Shown here piece after piece: positions 47,488 to 58,073 of a DNA stretch of 64,000 bases. This DNA is from Apostichopus japonicus (taxonomy: Eukaryota > Echinodermata > Holothuroidea > Aspidochirotida > Stichopodidae): positions 21,822,898 through 21,886,897 of the forward strand of contig NC_092577.1 of the NCBI RefSeq assembly GCF_037975245.1, given 5' to 3'. Position numbers and translations under genes: made by a program. The notes beneath the pieces were generated by a model. That model ran no database searches, had not been told where the DNA came from, and was given only the letters and a program-made list of their open reading frames with translations. Each line of letters starts with the position of its first letter. Positions within the stretch are counted from its first letter, which is position 1.

Positions 47488-47492
47488 AAAAG

Positions 47493-48170
47493 TACTACTT
47501 AAATCAGCACAAGTCTAGGCCCAGCTTAATTGGTCGTAATGGCACTGTTGTTGAATCCCGTATGTCGGTAGCCTATCACCGTGTAGAACAGGTCAATTTA
47601 AAGGCCTAACCTAGGCATTAATGTAACGGTAACATAAAACATTCAGTATCAGTTATCATTATCAGTTTAGTTTAAAGCTAGCTAAGGCATAGTAGAAACA
47701 AATCAGGAGTGGTAAAACCAAATCTACATTGCCAACGTTTTGGACGACATTTCAAGTGAGTTAGAGGTCGGTTACACCATGGAGCTATTATAGCTCCATG
47801 GTTACACTAATCAGTAGGCCTAAGCTAGGCCTACGTTTTCGTTAGGCCTACGCTACTCAATATAGGCCTAGCTAAACGTTAGTTGTGACCAACACTACCC
47901 AGGAATTAGTATGAACTATGATGGTGGTCACCGACTTCGTGCATTATAGCCAAAAAACTGACTGTTACTGTTAGGCTACTTCGCAATTCCTTTACCCAGG
48001 CAAATGCTCTCGGCGATGCAGAATGACTCCTACTAGTCCTAGGCCTAGGCTACCTAGAAGTAGAAGAGGCCTAAGTAGACCTGTCAGTTTAAGTAGCCTA
48101 GGCCCTATACAGTACTACTGCTAATACTAGGCTAGCCAGATGTTTCCCTGGGATCTCTGGCGATATTTGA
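47493..48170. other. CCTAGGC-rich non-coding DNA with a perfect palindrome
   Basis: TAGGCCTA and CCTAGGC words are dense, as at 3.0-5.3 kb. At 47776-47802 ACCATGGAGCTA and TAGCTCCATGGT form perfect 12-bp arms around TTA. No coding signal before about 48172. Confidence 0.55.
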
Positions 48171-48228
48171 TAACCTCTCATTCAATTCTGTAAGCCACTC
48201 TGCTCCTCCAAACTCCAGGTTTTTCCAG

Positions 48229-48398
48229 CCCCCAATACGTTTTCTTTCACTCCCAAGAAAGAGCTGTTACCTACACTCGCTAGCATCAAGAGAGCAGAAG
48301 GAGTGCTTGGGAATGAAACACCTGATGATCCTGGACTGATCCTCCTGGTCATGGATTATTTTTTCGAAAAACATGATGGGGAATTTTTAGTAATGGAG
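48229..48398 (+). CDS. Host gene exon (C-terminal region of a SAM-like-domain family protein)
   Basis: The exon reads FTPKKELLPTLASIKRAEGV, then PDDPGLILLVMDYFFEKHDG and EFLVME, and ends at GAG|GTAAGT, a strong donor at 48399, in phase 0. The acceptor is either TTTTCCAG ending at 48228 or AACTCCAG ending at 48217; the frame is open from 48172. Hydrophobic and charged spacing resembles the C-terminal part of large families of uncharacterised invertebrate and fish proteins with a SAM-like N-terminus. No catalytic motif is seen. It joins in phase to the next exon. Confidence 0.6.
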
Positions 48399-48399
48399 G

Positions 48400-49180
48400 T
48401 AAGTTTGCAATAATACACTTTAAAATTGTTTTCATGCTGTTCATATACTAACCCATCTCTGCGCAATACTATGCTTCAATTAGCTTTGACACATGTGTTT
48501 AACTATCACAATATTATAAATGTCCTGAAGAAAGTAAAGAGCTCTTATCATGGCACAGTATGTTTAGCATTTAATCCAATTAATTGTTCAGATCCACAAC
48601 ACCTTCGTAATTGCTCAATAAAACCATGTGCCTATGGTAGTAATATTACTTCAAAGTAGTTTATGTCAGCAAATTTCTTTAAAGTGAATTGCAGGCTATA
48701 CCTAATCTTGTAATTTGCTAAAGCCGATGTATTACTGGTCAGTGTATCAAATAGATGGATATTAGCACCCTGTAAAATAGAATAGAAGAATACTGTGCAT
48801 TGCCTTAACATTCAGTGCAATTTTGGCATTAAGCAACTGTTGATTGCTTGGCAGATTGCAGGAAAGGTTACACGACACAATACCAGCCAATCAATAGGTA
48901 AGATCATAAATGTATGGACATTCTCTGTGAGGGTTATAGCTTTGATGTTAACAGCTGAATTTGCAATGGACCATCAAATTTCTGAACATTGTACCTGTAC
49001 ATGATAAAAATGTTGCATTTTCACTAGGAATCTGTTACAGTTTCCAAAGATGCATGTTATTTACCAAAGGGTATACTTTAAATTTTATAAGTTTGTCAGT
49101 TGAAATCTTTAAGAACCCCTGCATGGGAAACTAATAACACAGCAGGAATACTATTTACGTATAAAGTGAGAACTTCACAA
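48400..49180. other. Intron DNA, nothing recognisable
   Basis: AT-rich intron sequence after the donor at 48399. The short open frames present have no recognisable content. Confidence 0.5.
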
Positions 49181-50010
49181 AAAGGCAAAAGGAATCTATG
49201 CAGTCATGACTGCTTGTGTGTAAATGTTTGAGCCGCCTTGGGTCATAAACACCATATCCCACCATGTACACCTTGCATCAAGTTCATACTTGGTAATTAG
49301 ATGCCCCTTAGTAAATTCTCAGATGGCATTGCTTTTGGGGGGAGGTAATAGGTCACTCGGGGCCCGCAGTGGTCAAAATATGACAACCATGTAAATAAGC
49401 TTCCTCAAGAATAAAAGCTTCAGTGAAGATCGATGTGGTATTTCAGTAGTTTTAGTAGAGGTCAAAGGTCATTTCAGTTCAACTTATGTAAAAATCTGAA
49501 AACCTTTTAAACATGATATCTCACGTTCTACAGCTTTCATGAACTTCAAACTTGATAGGTAGATACCATTCAGTAAAATCTCGGCCAGTTTTGTTTTTTG
49601 GAGAGGTAAAAGGTTAAAAAAGGAATCCTAAAAACCTTTCAAATGAACTAACTCAAGTGTAAAGCTTCAGTGAATGTCAATTTTGGTATGTGCATTCCCT
49701 TAGTACTTGTCTTCAATTGTTTGTGGTGGAGGTGAAAGGTAATATGAGGTCAGCTGAAGTCCCATTCTATAAACCTTGTAAACATGATATATCACCATCA
49801 TACTTGGTACATATATGTCTTAGAAAGTACTTGGTTTATATTGTTTTTTGTTATAGGCCCATATACAAGAAGGGTAACATTGACAGATCTTAATCTTAGC
49901 ATGTGGATGCCTCCAAAGATCAAAATGTTAAAAATGTGATCAGGTTGTGTGATCAATGGGTGTCACTGCAGTTTACTATGTCTATAGGCACACTGGCCAC
50001 TGTCTTTGCA
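49180..50010. repeat. AGGTCA-type tandem repeat, about 100-110 bp unit, in intron
   Basis: The head AAAAGGAATCTATGCAGTC at 49187 is followed by units with AACCTTGTAAACATGATAT, ATACTTGGTAC.TAGATG and GGAGGTCAAAGGTCATTT. A perfect AGGTCA-A-AGGTCA lies at 49459-49471. Units are strongly diverged. Confidence 0.75.
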
Positions 50011-50246
50011 TATTAAAGAGCATTGAATTGTACATAGTTGATACCACTAATGGGGTTTCCAGATACATGTTGCAACTATTTCAATCACTTCATTATAATA
50101 AGGATCATTCACAATTCTTTTCACACATGTGACATACACTGAATGAAAAATTCCCCACACATTGATTTTAATGAATTGCTGTTAAACTTCTGAATGTCAA
50201 AGAAATGGTGGAGTTGATTTGTAATGTGTTGACTTCAAATTTTCAG

Positions 50247-50324
50247 ACTACAGCTACAAAGGCTGATGCTGAGGGGAAGCTTCAGTTGGTGCCCTCCACA
50301 GACTCCACACCTGTTTTAATATCT
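50247..50324 (+). CDS. Host gene exon, 3' boundary uncertain
   Basis: The acceptor CAAATTTTCAG ends at 50246. The exon continues phase 0 from the previous one with TTATKADAEGKLQLVPSTDS and TPVLIS. No strong donor follows: TT|GTGCTAAG near 50324 would create a stop when joined to the next known exon, so the donor may lie elsewhere, be non-canonical, or a further exon is missing. Confidence 0.45.
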
Positions 50325-50402
50325 TGTGCTAAGTACATACAGTATCTACTTGCTTTATGTTACATTATTCTTTATGCTGAAAGTCCTCTTTTCCAGATTT
50401 AG

Positions 50403-51988
50403 CATAAGTATGTGTGTTTGTGTGTATGTATCAATGTCAACCTATATTTGGCATGTGGCTTCCCCATTATAAGTACAGGCACCTTATTGTTTGTTCTGGA
50501 GGTCAAAAGTAATGTGTGGTCAGCAAAGGTAAAAATTTGAAAAGCTAAAAAAAAAACACTTTTCCAGAACCAGAAGGTCAGGGGAGGTCATGTTTGCATG
50601 CTACATTTTTCTATTAATGAGTAAACTATTTACACAATTTCGAAGCAATTCCTACGTTTTTTAACTACATAGTGCTTGTAGCTAGGTTATGACTGAAGTG
50701 AATGCTCTTGAAGCAGGTGGCAATGATTAAGTCACAAGAAGAATATTTGGAATAACAGTTCAAGACAGCTTTAATACTCAAATTCTCACTATTATCATGG
50801 AGAGAATGGCACTGAGGTGAACCCTAATGGTCATATGCTTCTTGATAATTCAGTAAATAAAAGAAAAAACAAATGCACTGAGCATATTGTTTCACATTAC
50901 TGTAGGTCAGGTTCTTAAACTGAGGAAATTCAGTGGTTCACTCCTAGCAAGGTCTCTCTTCACAGATAAGAAAGTTTTATCTGATTTGACTGGGGCTTTA
51001 TTGACTGGGACACTATAGTGGCCCCAAAATTTTCGTGTTGCTTAAGGGGCAGAATGAGCGCTATGCTGCAGAAAGAAGAAAGGGACACTATACTGGCCAA
51101 AATGCTACATTGGCCTGGTTTTCTGAAATGTCACTGCTGCCAAATCAGTGCAGTGTATCTCTAGGGCCTTTTGTAACATACTTTGGCAAGAGGTCTCCGG
51201 GAGCCATGATTATCTGATTTCCCCAGAGCAAGTAACCACATGCAGGGTCTTCACTCTGGTTCATGCAGGTGAAAGTTCAATTGAGGTCCCCAGAGTTCAA
51301 AGGTGTTTTTTTTACAAATGATAGCTTAATATTGTGAAGTTGAAAATATTCCAAATGTAGCTGAGTTGCTATTGTTTGCGTTTTGGTTCAAACTTGGTGT
51401 GTTAATTGCCAGTATAAAATGTGAATGCAGGACGAATGTTACCGAAGGCTGGACTGATTTCTTGGAAGCAATTCATGGGTCAAACCTGGTATAATAATAC
51501 CCATGAAAGGACAAGTCAGAGTAAGGTTTTCTGTGTAGGGAAAGATATTTACCTGGGCCACTGGCTAGCCTAAACAGGCTCTTTGAACAGTTTTATGTTT
51601 AATCCTACTTCCATACATCATGTGACAATGATTAATTTTGACTGGGGGCTACAGAAGTCCACTGTTTTATTCTCCAAGTATGAACTTCTTGCTTGATGCT
51701 TAAAGGGACAGTACAGTAAACCTGAAAATGCTGCATGTGCTACAGTGGCCATAATGTTTGCAAATTTAAAAACACAGCTTCACAATTTTTAAAAACATGA
51801 CTTGTATTTCACTCATTAATTTGCAAAATATTATTAAATATGCAAATCTGGTTACTAAGGCCTCTTCAAATACCAGAAAAACATATCTAATGCTTATTAG
51901 AGTTTTACTGGTGTTGTGAAACTGACCTAATTACTTCCGATGCCAAATCTCCATATTTTTTTTATCCTACGAGACATACTTCTTGCAG
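50403..51988. other. Intron DNA with scattered AGGTCA-type repeat copies
   Basis: Degenerate repeat units near 50420-50610 and 51240-51310. Nothing else was recognised. Confidence 0.5.
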
Positions 51989-52133
51989 AACGATACATGC
52001 TGGCTATTGATGGGCAGGTGGTGAGCAACTGTGCTAGTTTCCTGGGTGGACTTGCAATGCTGTTTGCATTATTTTACATTTTTGGAATACAGTATAGTGC
52101 AGGAACGGCTGCAACCATAGACTTCATACAGAG
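51989..52133 (+). CDS. Host gene exon with hydrophobic helix
   Basis: The acceptor ACTTCTTGCAG ends at 51988 and the donor CAGAG|GTATTC begins at 52134. The exon reads RYMLAIDGQVVSNCASFLGG, LAMLFALFYIFGIQYSAG and TAATIDFIQ, leaving a phase-2 Arg codon that the next exon completes. The pattern (IDGQVV....SF..AL.LLFA.FYVF.I.Y....T..FIQR) is the conserved C-terminal core of the family suggested for the neighbouring exons. The FALFYIF stretch is a buried helix in that family rather than a membrane segment. Confidence 0.65.
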
Positions 52134-52725
52134 GTATTCTTTTTCCCTTTTGTAGTATATGTCCATGTTCAGATTATTATAAGACTGTCTCATGATGGGT
52201 AGCTTAGACATTATCAAATGTGGTATGTGGATGAATGACATTAAGTACTTGTGGTCAGTAGGATTTTAATCTGCTACAGTATGTGGATGTACTGCTTTAA
52301 GTTCTATAGGCCTATGTTCTTCGTAGATGTCAAAAGATATCAAAATGTGACAAATTTAAAGCACAGTATCTCAAAATCGACCAAGTTTGACAAACTTGTT
52401 TGAAGAGCCTCTACAGGCATCACCCAGGAAAGCTGCATGAATGAAAATTTTAAAACGACCAATTATAAAAGGCAGTGTACCATGTTTACAAATCATCAAG
52501 TGCCTATAAAATCTACTCACTAAAAGTCTAAAACCTGATTCTAACTTTTCTTGAATTAATACCAAAAGAGCATTAATTTGGCCCAAACAGTGGCAAAAAA
52601 ACATGTGCTACACTTTTCGTATGAGAGAAAGCTAAGGGTAGCAAATTTTCTTGTTTTTGCATTTTGGCCCACTTTTTTTCTACACTTGCACGTAATTTCT
52701 GCACTTTTCATTTCTTGCTAAAAGA
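52134..52725. other. Intron DNA, nothing recognisable
   Basis: No repeats or exons were identified with confidence. Confidence 0.4.
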
Positions 52726-52726
52726 C

Positions 52727-53960
52727 AAAGGAATCTATGTGATGCTGTGTTCATGTGTATGTGACATTTCCTTGTAAACATGATAACTCAAAAAGTAAAC
52801 ATTGCTTGAAATTCTAATGTGGCAATATATGTGCATTGCTCTTAATGAGTACAAGAACCCTATTCTTTTTGGTTTCAATGATAATCGTTACCTTTGCATA
52901 TGTGATGGCGTATGTGTGTGTGCGCATGTGTAAGTGCATTTGTGACGCCCAGCTTGTAAACACGATATGTTAAAAAGAAAGCATATCTCATATTTAGTGT
53001 GTAGGTGGACCACATTAACATTAAGTACAAGAATCCTATTACTTTTGGTGGAAATCAAAGGTCATTTGGGGTTACAAGGGGTCAAATTGTGGAAACTTGC
53101 AAACATATCTCAAGAAGCGTAGCTTGGATTGATCTCATATTTGTTATATAGGTGTACCACATTGGGTAGCCTAAGAACCATGTTGTCTCTGGTATTGATC
53201 AAAAGTAAGCTGAGGTCAACAGAGGTCAACTTTGAAAACACACAATATATTATGTGATGTATCATGCTGAGTACAAGAAAACTATAAGTGTACATTTCTG
53301 TTATCAGCTGCCATTTCCAATATTGTTTCTCACATCTCAATGCCTTTTGCTGTACTATTTAGATTGAAGTATGTCACATTCATAGAAGATTATGTATGTA
53401 ACATCATCAAAACCACAATGCAGGTCAACAGGAGTCTGAAAATCTTGTAAACAGGATATCTAAAAAAGAGAAAGTTGGTTTAATTTTGTTTGTAGGTTCA
53501 TCTTGGTACTAAGTAGATGATCCTATTCTTTTTTATGGAGGTCAAAGGTCATTTGAGATCTACAGAGATCAAAGTCTGCAAAAGTTGTAAACACTGTATA
53601 TTCAGAATTGACAGTTGGTTAAGCTTCCCACATGGTATGTAGGTTGCACTTGAAGAGTAGATGATCCCTCTTGTTTTTCGTGAAGGTTAAATGTCATTTG
53701 AGGTCAGTCTTGAAAACCTTGTAAATATGTCTTTAGAAGTACACCTTGGTTAAAAAAAGTCTAATGTAGATTGTCATTGGTGAGTACATGATCCCTACCT
53801 TACATCATTGAGGTCAATCAACATTTAAGGTCAGCAGAGGTCAAAGTCTAAATACCTGTTAGTCAGGACAGCTCAAGAAAGGAAGTGTGTCGAATACGTC
53901 AACTAGATAGTATTTAGATTGCCCTAGGTGAGAAGATGATCCATACTGTTGTTCTGGAGA
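52727..53960. repeat. AGGTCA-type tandem repeat, second intronic array
   Basis: The head ACAAAGGAATCTATGTGATG is followed by a CATGTGTATGTG tract and at least eight diverged units of about 100-120 bases. Perfect spaced half-sites occur: AGGTCA-A-AGGTCA at 53539-53551, and AGGTCA pairs with four-base spacers at 53213-53228 and 53828-53843. Confidence 0.75.
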
Positions 53961-54362
53961 CAAAGATGAAATGGTGAATATCGCAAAATCGGGTTTCCAA
54001 AGTAAATGCTGCCTCACATTCTGGCAAGGGAATCATTTAACCAATTGGCATTCTGGTTGTTAATCTTCAAAATGAGGTCAACTATTGGTTGATTACATAG
54101 AGCTATGCAGCAAATTTGATAGGCCTCCTGGAGTTTCTTAGACAAAACTTTTTGACCTTATGAAACATTGTGTTAGGTGTGTAAGCTTTTGTTTCATCTC
54201 TTCACCAGTGCACTGCTCTCTTTGCTTGCAGAAGTGAGTCGGGAGTTTATACAGGGAATTAGAAGTTGGAACCATTCAAAGCCAATAGAAGTTTGCACGG
54301 CTTGAATCAGTTTCTTGGTTTTTAAGTAGTTTGTTACTGTTACCTTTTACTGTTACTTTCAG

Positions 54363-54507
54363 ATTTCTGTTCACCATCAACCCAGACAGAGGCCACAAGG
54401 CGCAAGCAGCGAAGAGTAGAAGGCATTCTATTAATCCAAAAGTCCTCCATTTCACCAATGCAGTGCAGGATTATAATACACCACAGCTTCTAAGCAATGA
54501 ACTTTAA
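54363..54507 (+). CDS. Host gene terminal exon
   Basis: The acceptor TTACTTTCAG ends at 54362. The first base completes the Arg codon opened in the exon ending at 52133, then FLFTINPDRGHKAQAAKSRR, HSINPKVLHFTNAVQDY and NTPQLLSNEL, with TAA at 54505-54507. Joined across the intron this gives FIQR-FLFTINPDRG, matching the family pattern (FIQR....INP..G.K). The basic AAKSRRHS stretch may bind nucleic acid or be a nuclear signal; this is speculative. Confidence 0.65.
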
Positions 54508-54689
54508 TTTCCAATTACTTAAAAAGATTCGTTGTTTCGTGTTTGAACTTCATTCATTTGGATGTCAAAATGTTTTATTGTTCTGCTAAAGGTTTGATCC
54601 ATTTTACACTATTGATGCTTTGGTATATGTACTGTAGAGAATGCTGTATTTGTACAGTGACATGTCAGAATGCTTCAGTGTATTATTCA

Positions 54690-54713
54690 AATAAACTCAA
54701 TTGTTCAAATAAA
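54690..54713 (+). promoter_or_regulatory. Two poly(A) signals of the host gene
   Basis: AATAAA occurs at 54690-54695 and again at 54708-54713, about 185-205 bases after the stop codon at 54507, followed by an A-rich stretch. Confidence 0.6.
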
Positions 54714-54752
54714 CAAAAATTATGATAATGTACTCATTTGGATCATTAGTTT

Positions 54753-54860
54753 ACAGTTAAAATTGTTTACAGTACACTGTAAATAATAAACAGTAAACTG
54801 TAAATAATTTTATGGTAAAATGTAACTTTTACGGTTAAAAACTGTAAACAATTTTACAGT
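54753..54860. repeat. MITE-like hairpin element, 20-bp terminal inverted repeats
   Basis: ACAGTTAAAATTGTTTACAG on the left is mirrored by CTGTAAACAATTTTACAG on the right, with one or two differences. Internal CTGTAAAT and GTTTACAGT-like words are also self-complementary. About 108 bases long, it lies 40 bases past the last poly(A) signal. Confidence 0.65.
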
Positions 54861-55059
54861 GATTGAAATAATTACCGTAAATTTAACAGGCATTTGTTGG
54901 CAGAATTGCTGCCAGTCTTTTTACCGTCTACTAGCATCTGTCGGTATTGCAGCTTTCATTTGTTCTTTGATACTGTTTGACGTATTTCCACAAATGGAAT
55001 CTTGAGCAGAAATAGAAATAGACAGAGATAGCAGAAATAAGTGAATGCTTTATCGTGAT

Positions 55060-56748
55060 ACTGATTGACTAAAGCGTTGGTGGGCTATAAATGTGGAATG
55101 GAAGGCGAATTTACTGTTTCATTATGTATGATGCATGATTTGAAATCCTGTGTGTCGGCTGCAGTATCTTTTCCTTCTGTAAGCCTATTCAGTAATTGTG
55201 CAAATTGTATGTCATCTTTTTGTCAATTCATGTACAGTAAAATATTCTTTGCACATATTTGGCGCAAGAGGTCCGTAACTATGCTCAAGATCTTCAAATA
55301 TCCATCGATCCATAACGGGTTTCAGGTGGAAAAGGTCACCAACTGCAATTATGTTAACTCCTCCAAATGGTTTTTCATTACCCATGTATGAAGAGAAATT
55401 GTCTTTTTCCTACCATCGAAATTTCAGCAAAGATTACAACTTCTACACTTTTATACTTTACTTGCAAAGTGTTGAGCTTGTCAGTGGGTATTTTGTTATA
55501 GCTGGATTCTCTATTTCGATAAATTTTAAAAGCAGAATGGATATTGTGTCTATGAATATTACACGCAGCTTTCCTAGTAGGTGCGCAAATAAAATTCTAC
55601 ACTGCTCGGGATCAGCGCCTTCTGTCGAACAAAGCAATCTGTTGAAAGCTTGGTACAATGTTTTCACAACAATTACACCTGCTCCACCAGTTACAAATAC
55701 ATGTAAAGGTTCTCTGTTTGTAGTCATCCATTGCATGACATGCGTGAAATTCTCTTTGTCGGACATTTCATTGAGACAAAGTTTGAAGAAATTGTTCATC
55801 TGAAATGCGTTTAGACAAATTGTGAAAAGTTGGAGATGCAGTTGCACATAAACCTATTATATTTGATATGTCAGAAACAGCATGTGATTGTACAATGGGA
55901 TACAACCTACCATTAAATCATCTTCCATTTCTTGTGTCATGGGTGCAACTGTTGGTAAGCCATTTTCACTGAAATAGTCTAACATTGCTTGTGTCAAATC
56001 TGCATGTGTCAACTGCTTGTTAGGTTCATATTTATTGAAATAAGGGTTTAGGACATCAACATGAGACATGAAGCTATCTCTATATGTGATTCATTGCGCC
56101 AAGGTTTGTGCAACGTAAGCTTCTCTCTATACAAATTTTCAAGATCAATCTCTTTCTTGTAGTTACAAAACGTATTACCTTTTTGGACTATGACTGTCCT
56201 GATTGAAATACCTGATAGCAAGGAGATGTTAATGTCAGTATCTGCTGAAAGATGATCTCCTCAATGATCACTAATTGTAGGGTCATCAGCGTAATCATTC
56301 TTTCGGGAATTCCACAATTAATTGTCATACATAATCAGCTAACGTTTAAGTACATTACTGCATTCAATATCAGTGTCATTTGGGTTCATTTCTTCAACCT
56401 TATCCTTATTCTTCAAAAGAAATGTCCCATCTTGTATGGGAGATGTACTAATGAAAACTACTGGCCGTGAAGATCCAGTAATAGGAAGTTGCAACAAAAG
56501 ATAAGCAGCTTCTTGTGCACTTATTTCTACAGCATTTACAAACTTGTTACCAATTATTCTGACTTGATTTCTGATGACTAAATTGCTTCTTTGCATGCTT
56601 GATCCAAAAGGAGACTCATTCCCCGTTGAGACTTACTCACATATGCAACAATATAAACAGCACATGCATATGGATCAGTAAGAAATTGGATGTCATGATT
56701 AGCTCCATACACTCGGAGCAAATTCTTCACGTAACAATTATCCCTCAT
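55060..56748 (-). pseudogene. Helitron Rep C-terminal region and PIF1 helicase, decayed
   Basis: Read from 56748 leftward: YGANHDIQFLTDPYACAVYI, VAYVSKSQRGMSLLLDQACK, then EISAQEAAYLLLQLPI and RPVVFISTSPIQDG (56596-56339), typical of the Helitron region before the helicase. At 55847-55458 MQWMTTNREPLHVFVTGGAG is the PIF1 Walker A region with the GKS lost. FIDTISI stands where a DEIS Walker B motif is expected. At about 55400-55060 FGGVNIIAVGDLFHLKPVMD, RWIFEDLEHSYGPLAP and VHELTKR follow, the next conserved helicase blocks. Several stops and frameshifts, so it is not functional. LINE B5 borders it on the 5' side at 56768; further N-terminal Helitron sequence was not found beyond B5. Confidence 0.75.
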
Positions 56749-57012
56749 ATCGCATCGAGCTTTCGTGGAGTGCAGACGTGTTGTTGCTCTCGCTCCCCAT
56801 ATACTACAGCTTGTGATAGATCTCTTCTATACTATACTGTATTGCCCTGTACTGTGCTTCCCGCCAGGCGGGCGTGGTACGTACGTACGTGCGTGGGTGC
56901 GTCCGTGCTACAGGCGTTGTTTTGTTTTCAACATATCGTTCTTACTTTACTGTCATTACTTTTCTTTTGGTTCGTTTCTTGCTCCTCTGTGGCCTAGCCA
57001 CCTTGCGGTATC

Positions 57013-58064
57013 ATGGCGTCGCGCCGTGATAGCCGTATTGTTAAGTTAACTTTTACCGGTGAGCAATCGGTTCCACCGGTGCAAGTGTTTAGTATTTTGA
57101 AAAGTAAGGGTGTTGCGGTTCCTGGAGAGGTTGACGCTTTGCAGGCTCTCCAGGGTGTCACGTTGCTGAGTAATGTCGATGGTTTGACAGTTACCCCATA
57201 CGAACGTTCCGTATGGGCAACTGTCATCCACGGTAGGACAAGAGGTGCGTCAGGAACTTGTCGCAACTGTTTTAGGTCGGTTTGGGGCTGTCAAGGCTAC
57301 CAAAATGTGCTCCTACGCACAGGCCCCTGTGGTTTGGAACGGGCACCGACAGGTTCGGATCGACCTAAAGCAGGACATTCCCTCCTTCCTGTTTATTGCC
57401 GGGCATAAAGCTCACGTGCGTTATCCCGGTCAGCCCCGCACCTGCTTCAGGTGTGGGGAGACCGGGCATGAAGCCAAGGGCTGCCCAAACGAAAAGTGTG
57501 GGCGCTGCCTTCGTCTTGGGCATGATACCTCTGCTTGCCCAAGCGAAGTTGTGTGCTCACTCTGTGGGAAGAAGGGACATGTTTTTCGCGCTTGTCCCTC
57601 CTCTAATGTATTTATGACAAAGAGCTGGGGTCAAGCAAAGTCGCAGAGTTCTGACGCACCTACTGCCTCGGAGGAAGCTTCACGCAAGGAGGGGGAACCG
57701 GGTGAAGATTCACCTTCCGCACCTGGTTCACCCTCCCCCGTAGTTGCAGACCCCAACCCCGTGCCCGCACCAGTCTCCACCAGCTTCCCCCATGAACTCG
57801 TCCAAGTTCCGTCCCCAGTCCGCCGCCGGTATCGCCAGATCCGGAGACTCTGTCCGACGGCGAATCCGGGGACTCGGTAGTCATCGGGTCTCCGGAGGCT
57901 CTGTCTGACAGCGAATCCGGAGACTCGGTGATCGTGCCACCGGGACGAGTTGGTACGAAGAGATAGGGGAACCCTCTCTAAAAAGGTCGGCCTAAAGTGA
58001 CGACTCAGACGACGAAATGTCGTCTAGAGCTCGCTTGAAGCTTACAGAATCCTCGTCGGCGTAG
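57013..58064 (+). pseudogene. LINE B5 ORF1, the only nearly complete B-family ORF1 in the window
   Basis: The frame starts MASRRDSRIVKLTFTGEQSV at 57013, with a domain to about VTPYERSVWATVIHGR, then a frameshift near 57240. It continues VATVLGRFGAVKATKMCSYA and knuckles CFRCGETGHEAKGC, CGRCLRLGHDTSAC and CSLCGKKGHVFRAC (each C-x2-C-x4-H-x4-C), then the Pro/Ser-rich tail. A shift near 57880 precedes the former stop, TAG at 58062-58064. Confidence 0.75.
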
Positions 58065-58073
58065 TTTTGCCTC

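Larger units (their letters stand above)
40633..47492 (+). mobile_element. LINE B4: B copy split by LINE C
   Basis: The copy starts in the endonuclease region (DWFAFFSSI frame) at 40633, runs to 41539, is interrupted by element C, and continues from 45143 to the 3' end CACGTAAAAAG at 47492. The two halves join in sequence and order (AAAGAGTATT to ATTCGAGTTTG). It is 5'-truncated; no target duplication was recognised. Near 40910-40965 a short duplicated GAGAAGATGCCTC segment replaces about 60 bases. Confidence 0.85.

Noticed and set aside
40633-47492. Target-site duplication for B4
   Set aside because: ACACTTCAT before and TACTACTTA after are only loosely similar; not supported.
55351-55803. 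Plus-strand open frame of 150 codons
   Set aside because: It is antisense to Helitron helicase sequence, which is recognisable on the minus strand.
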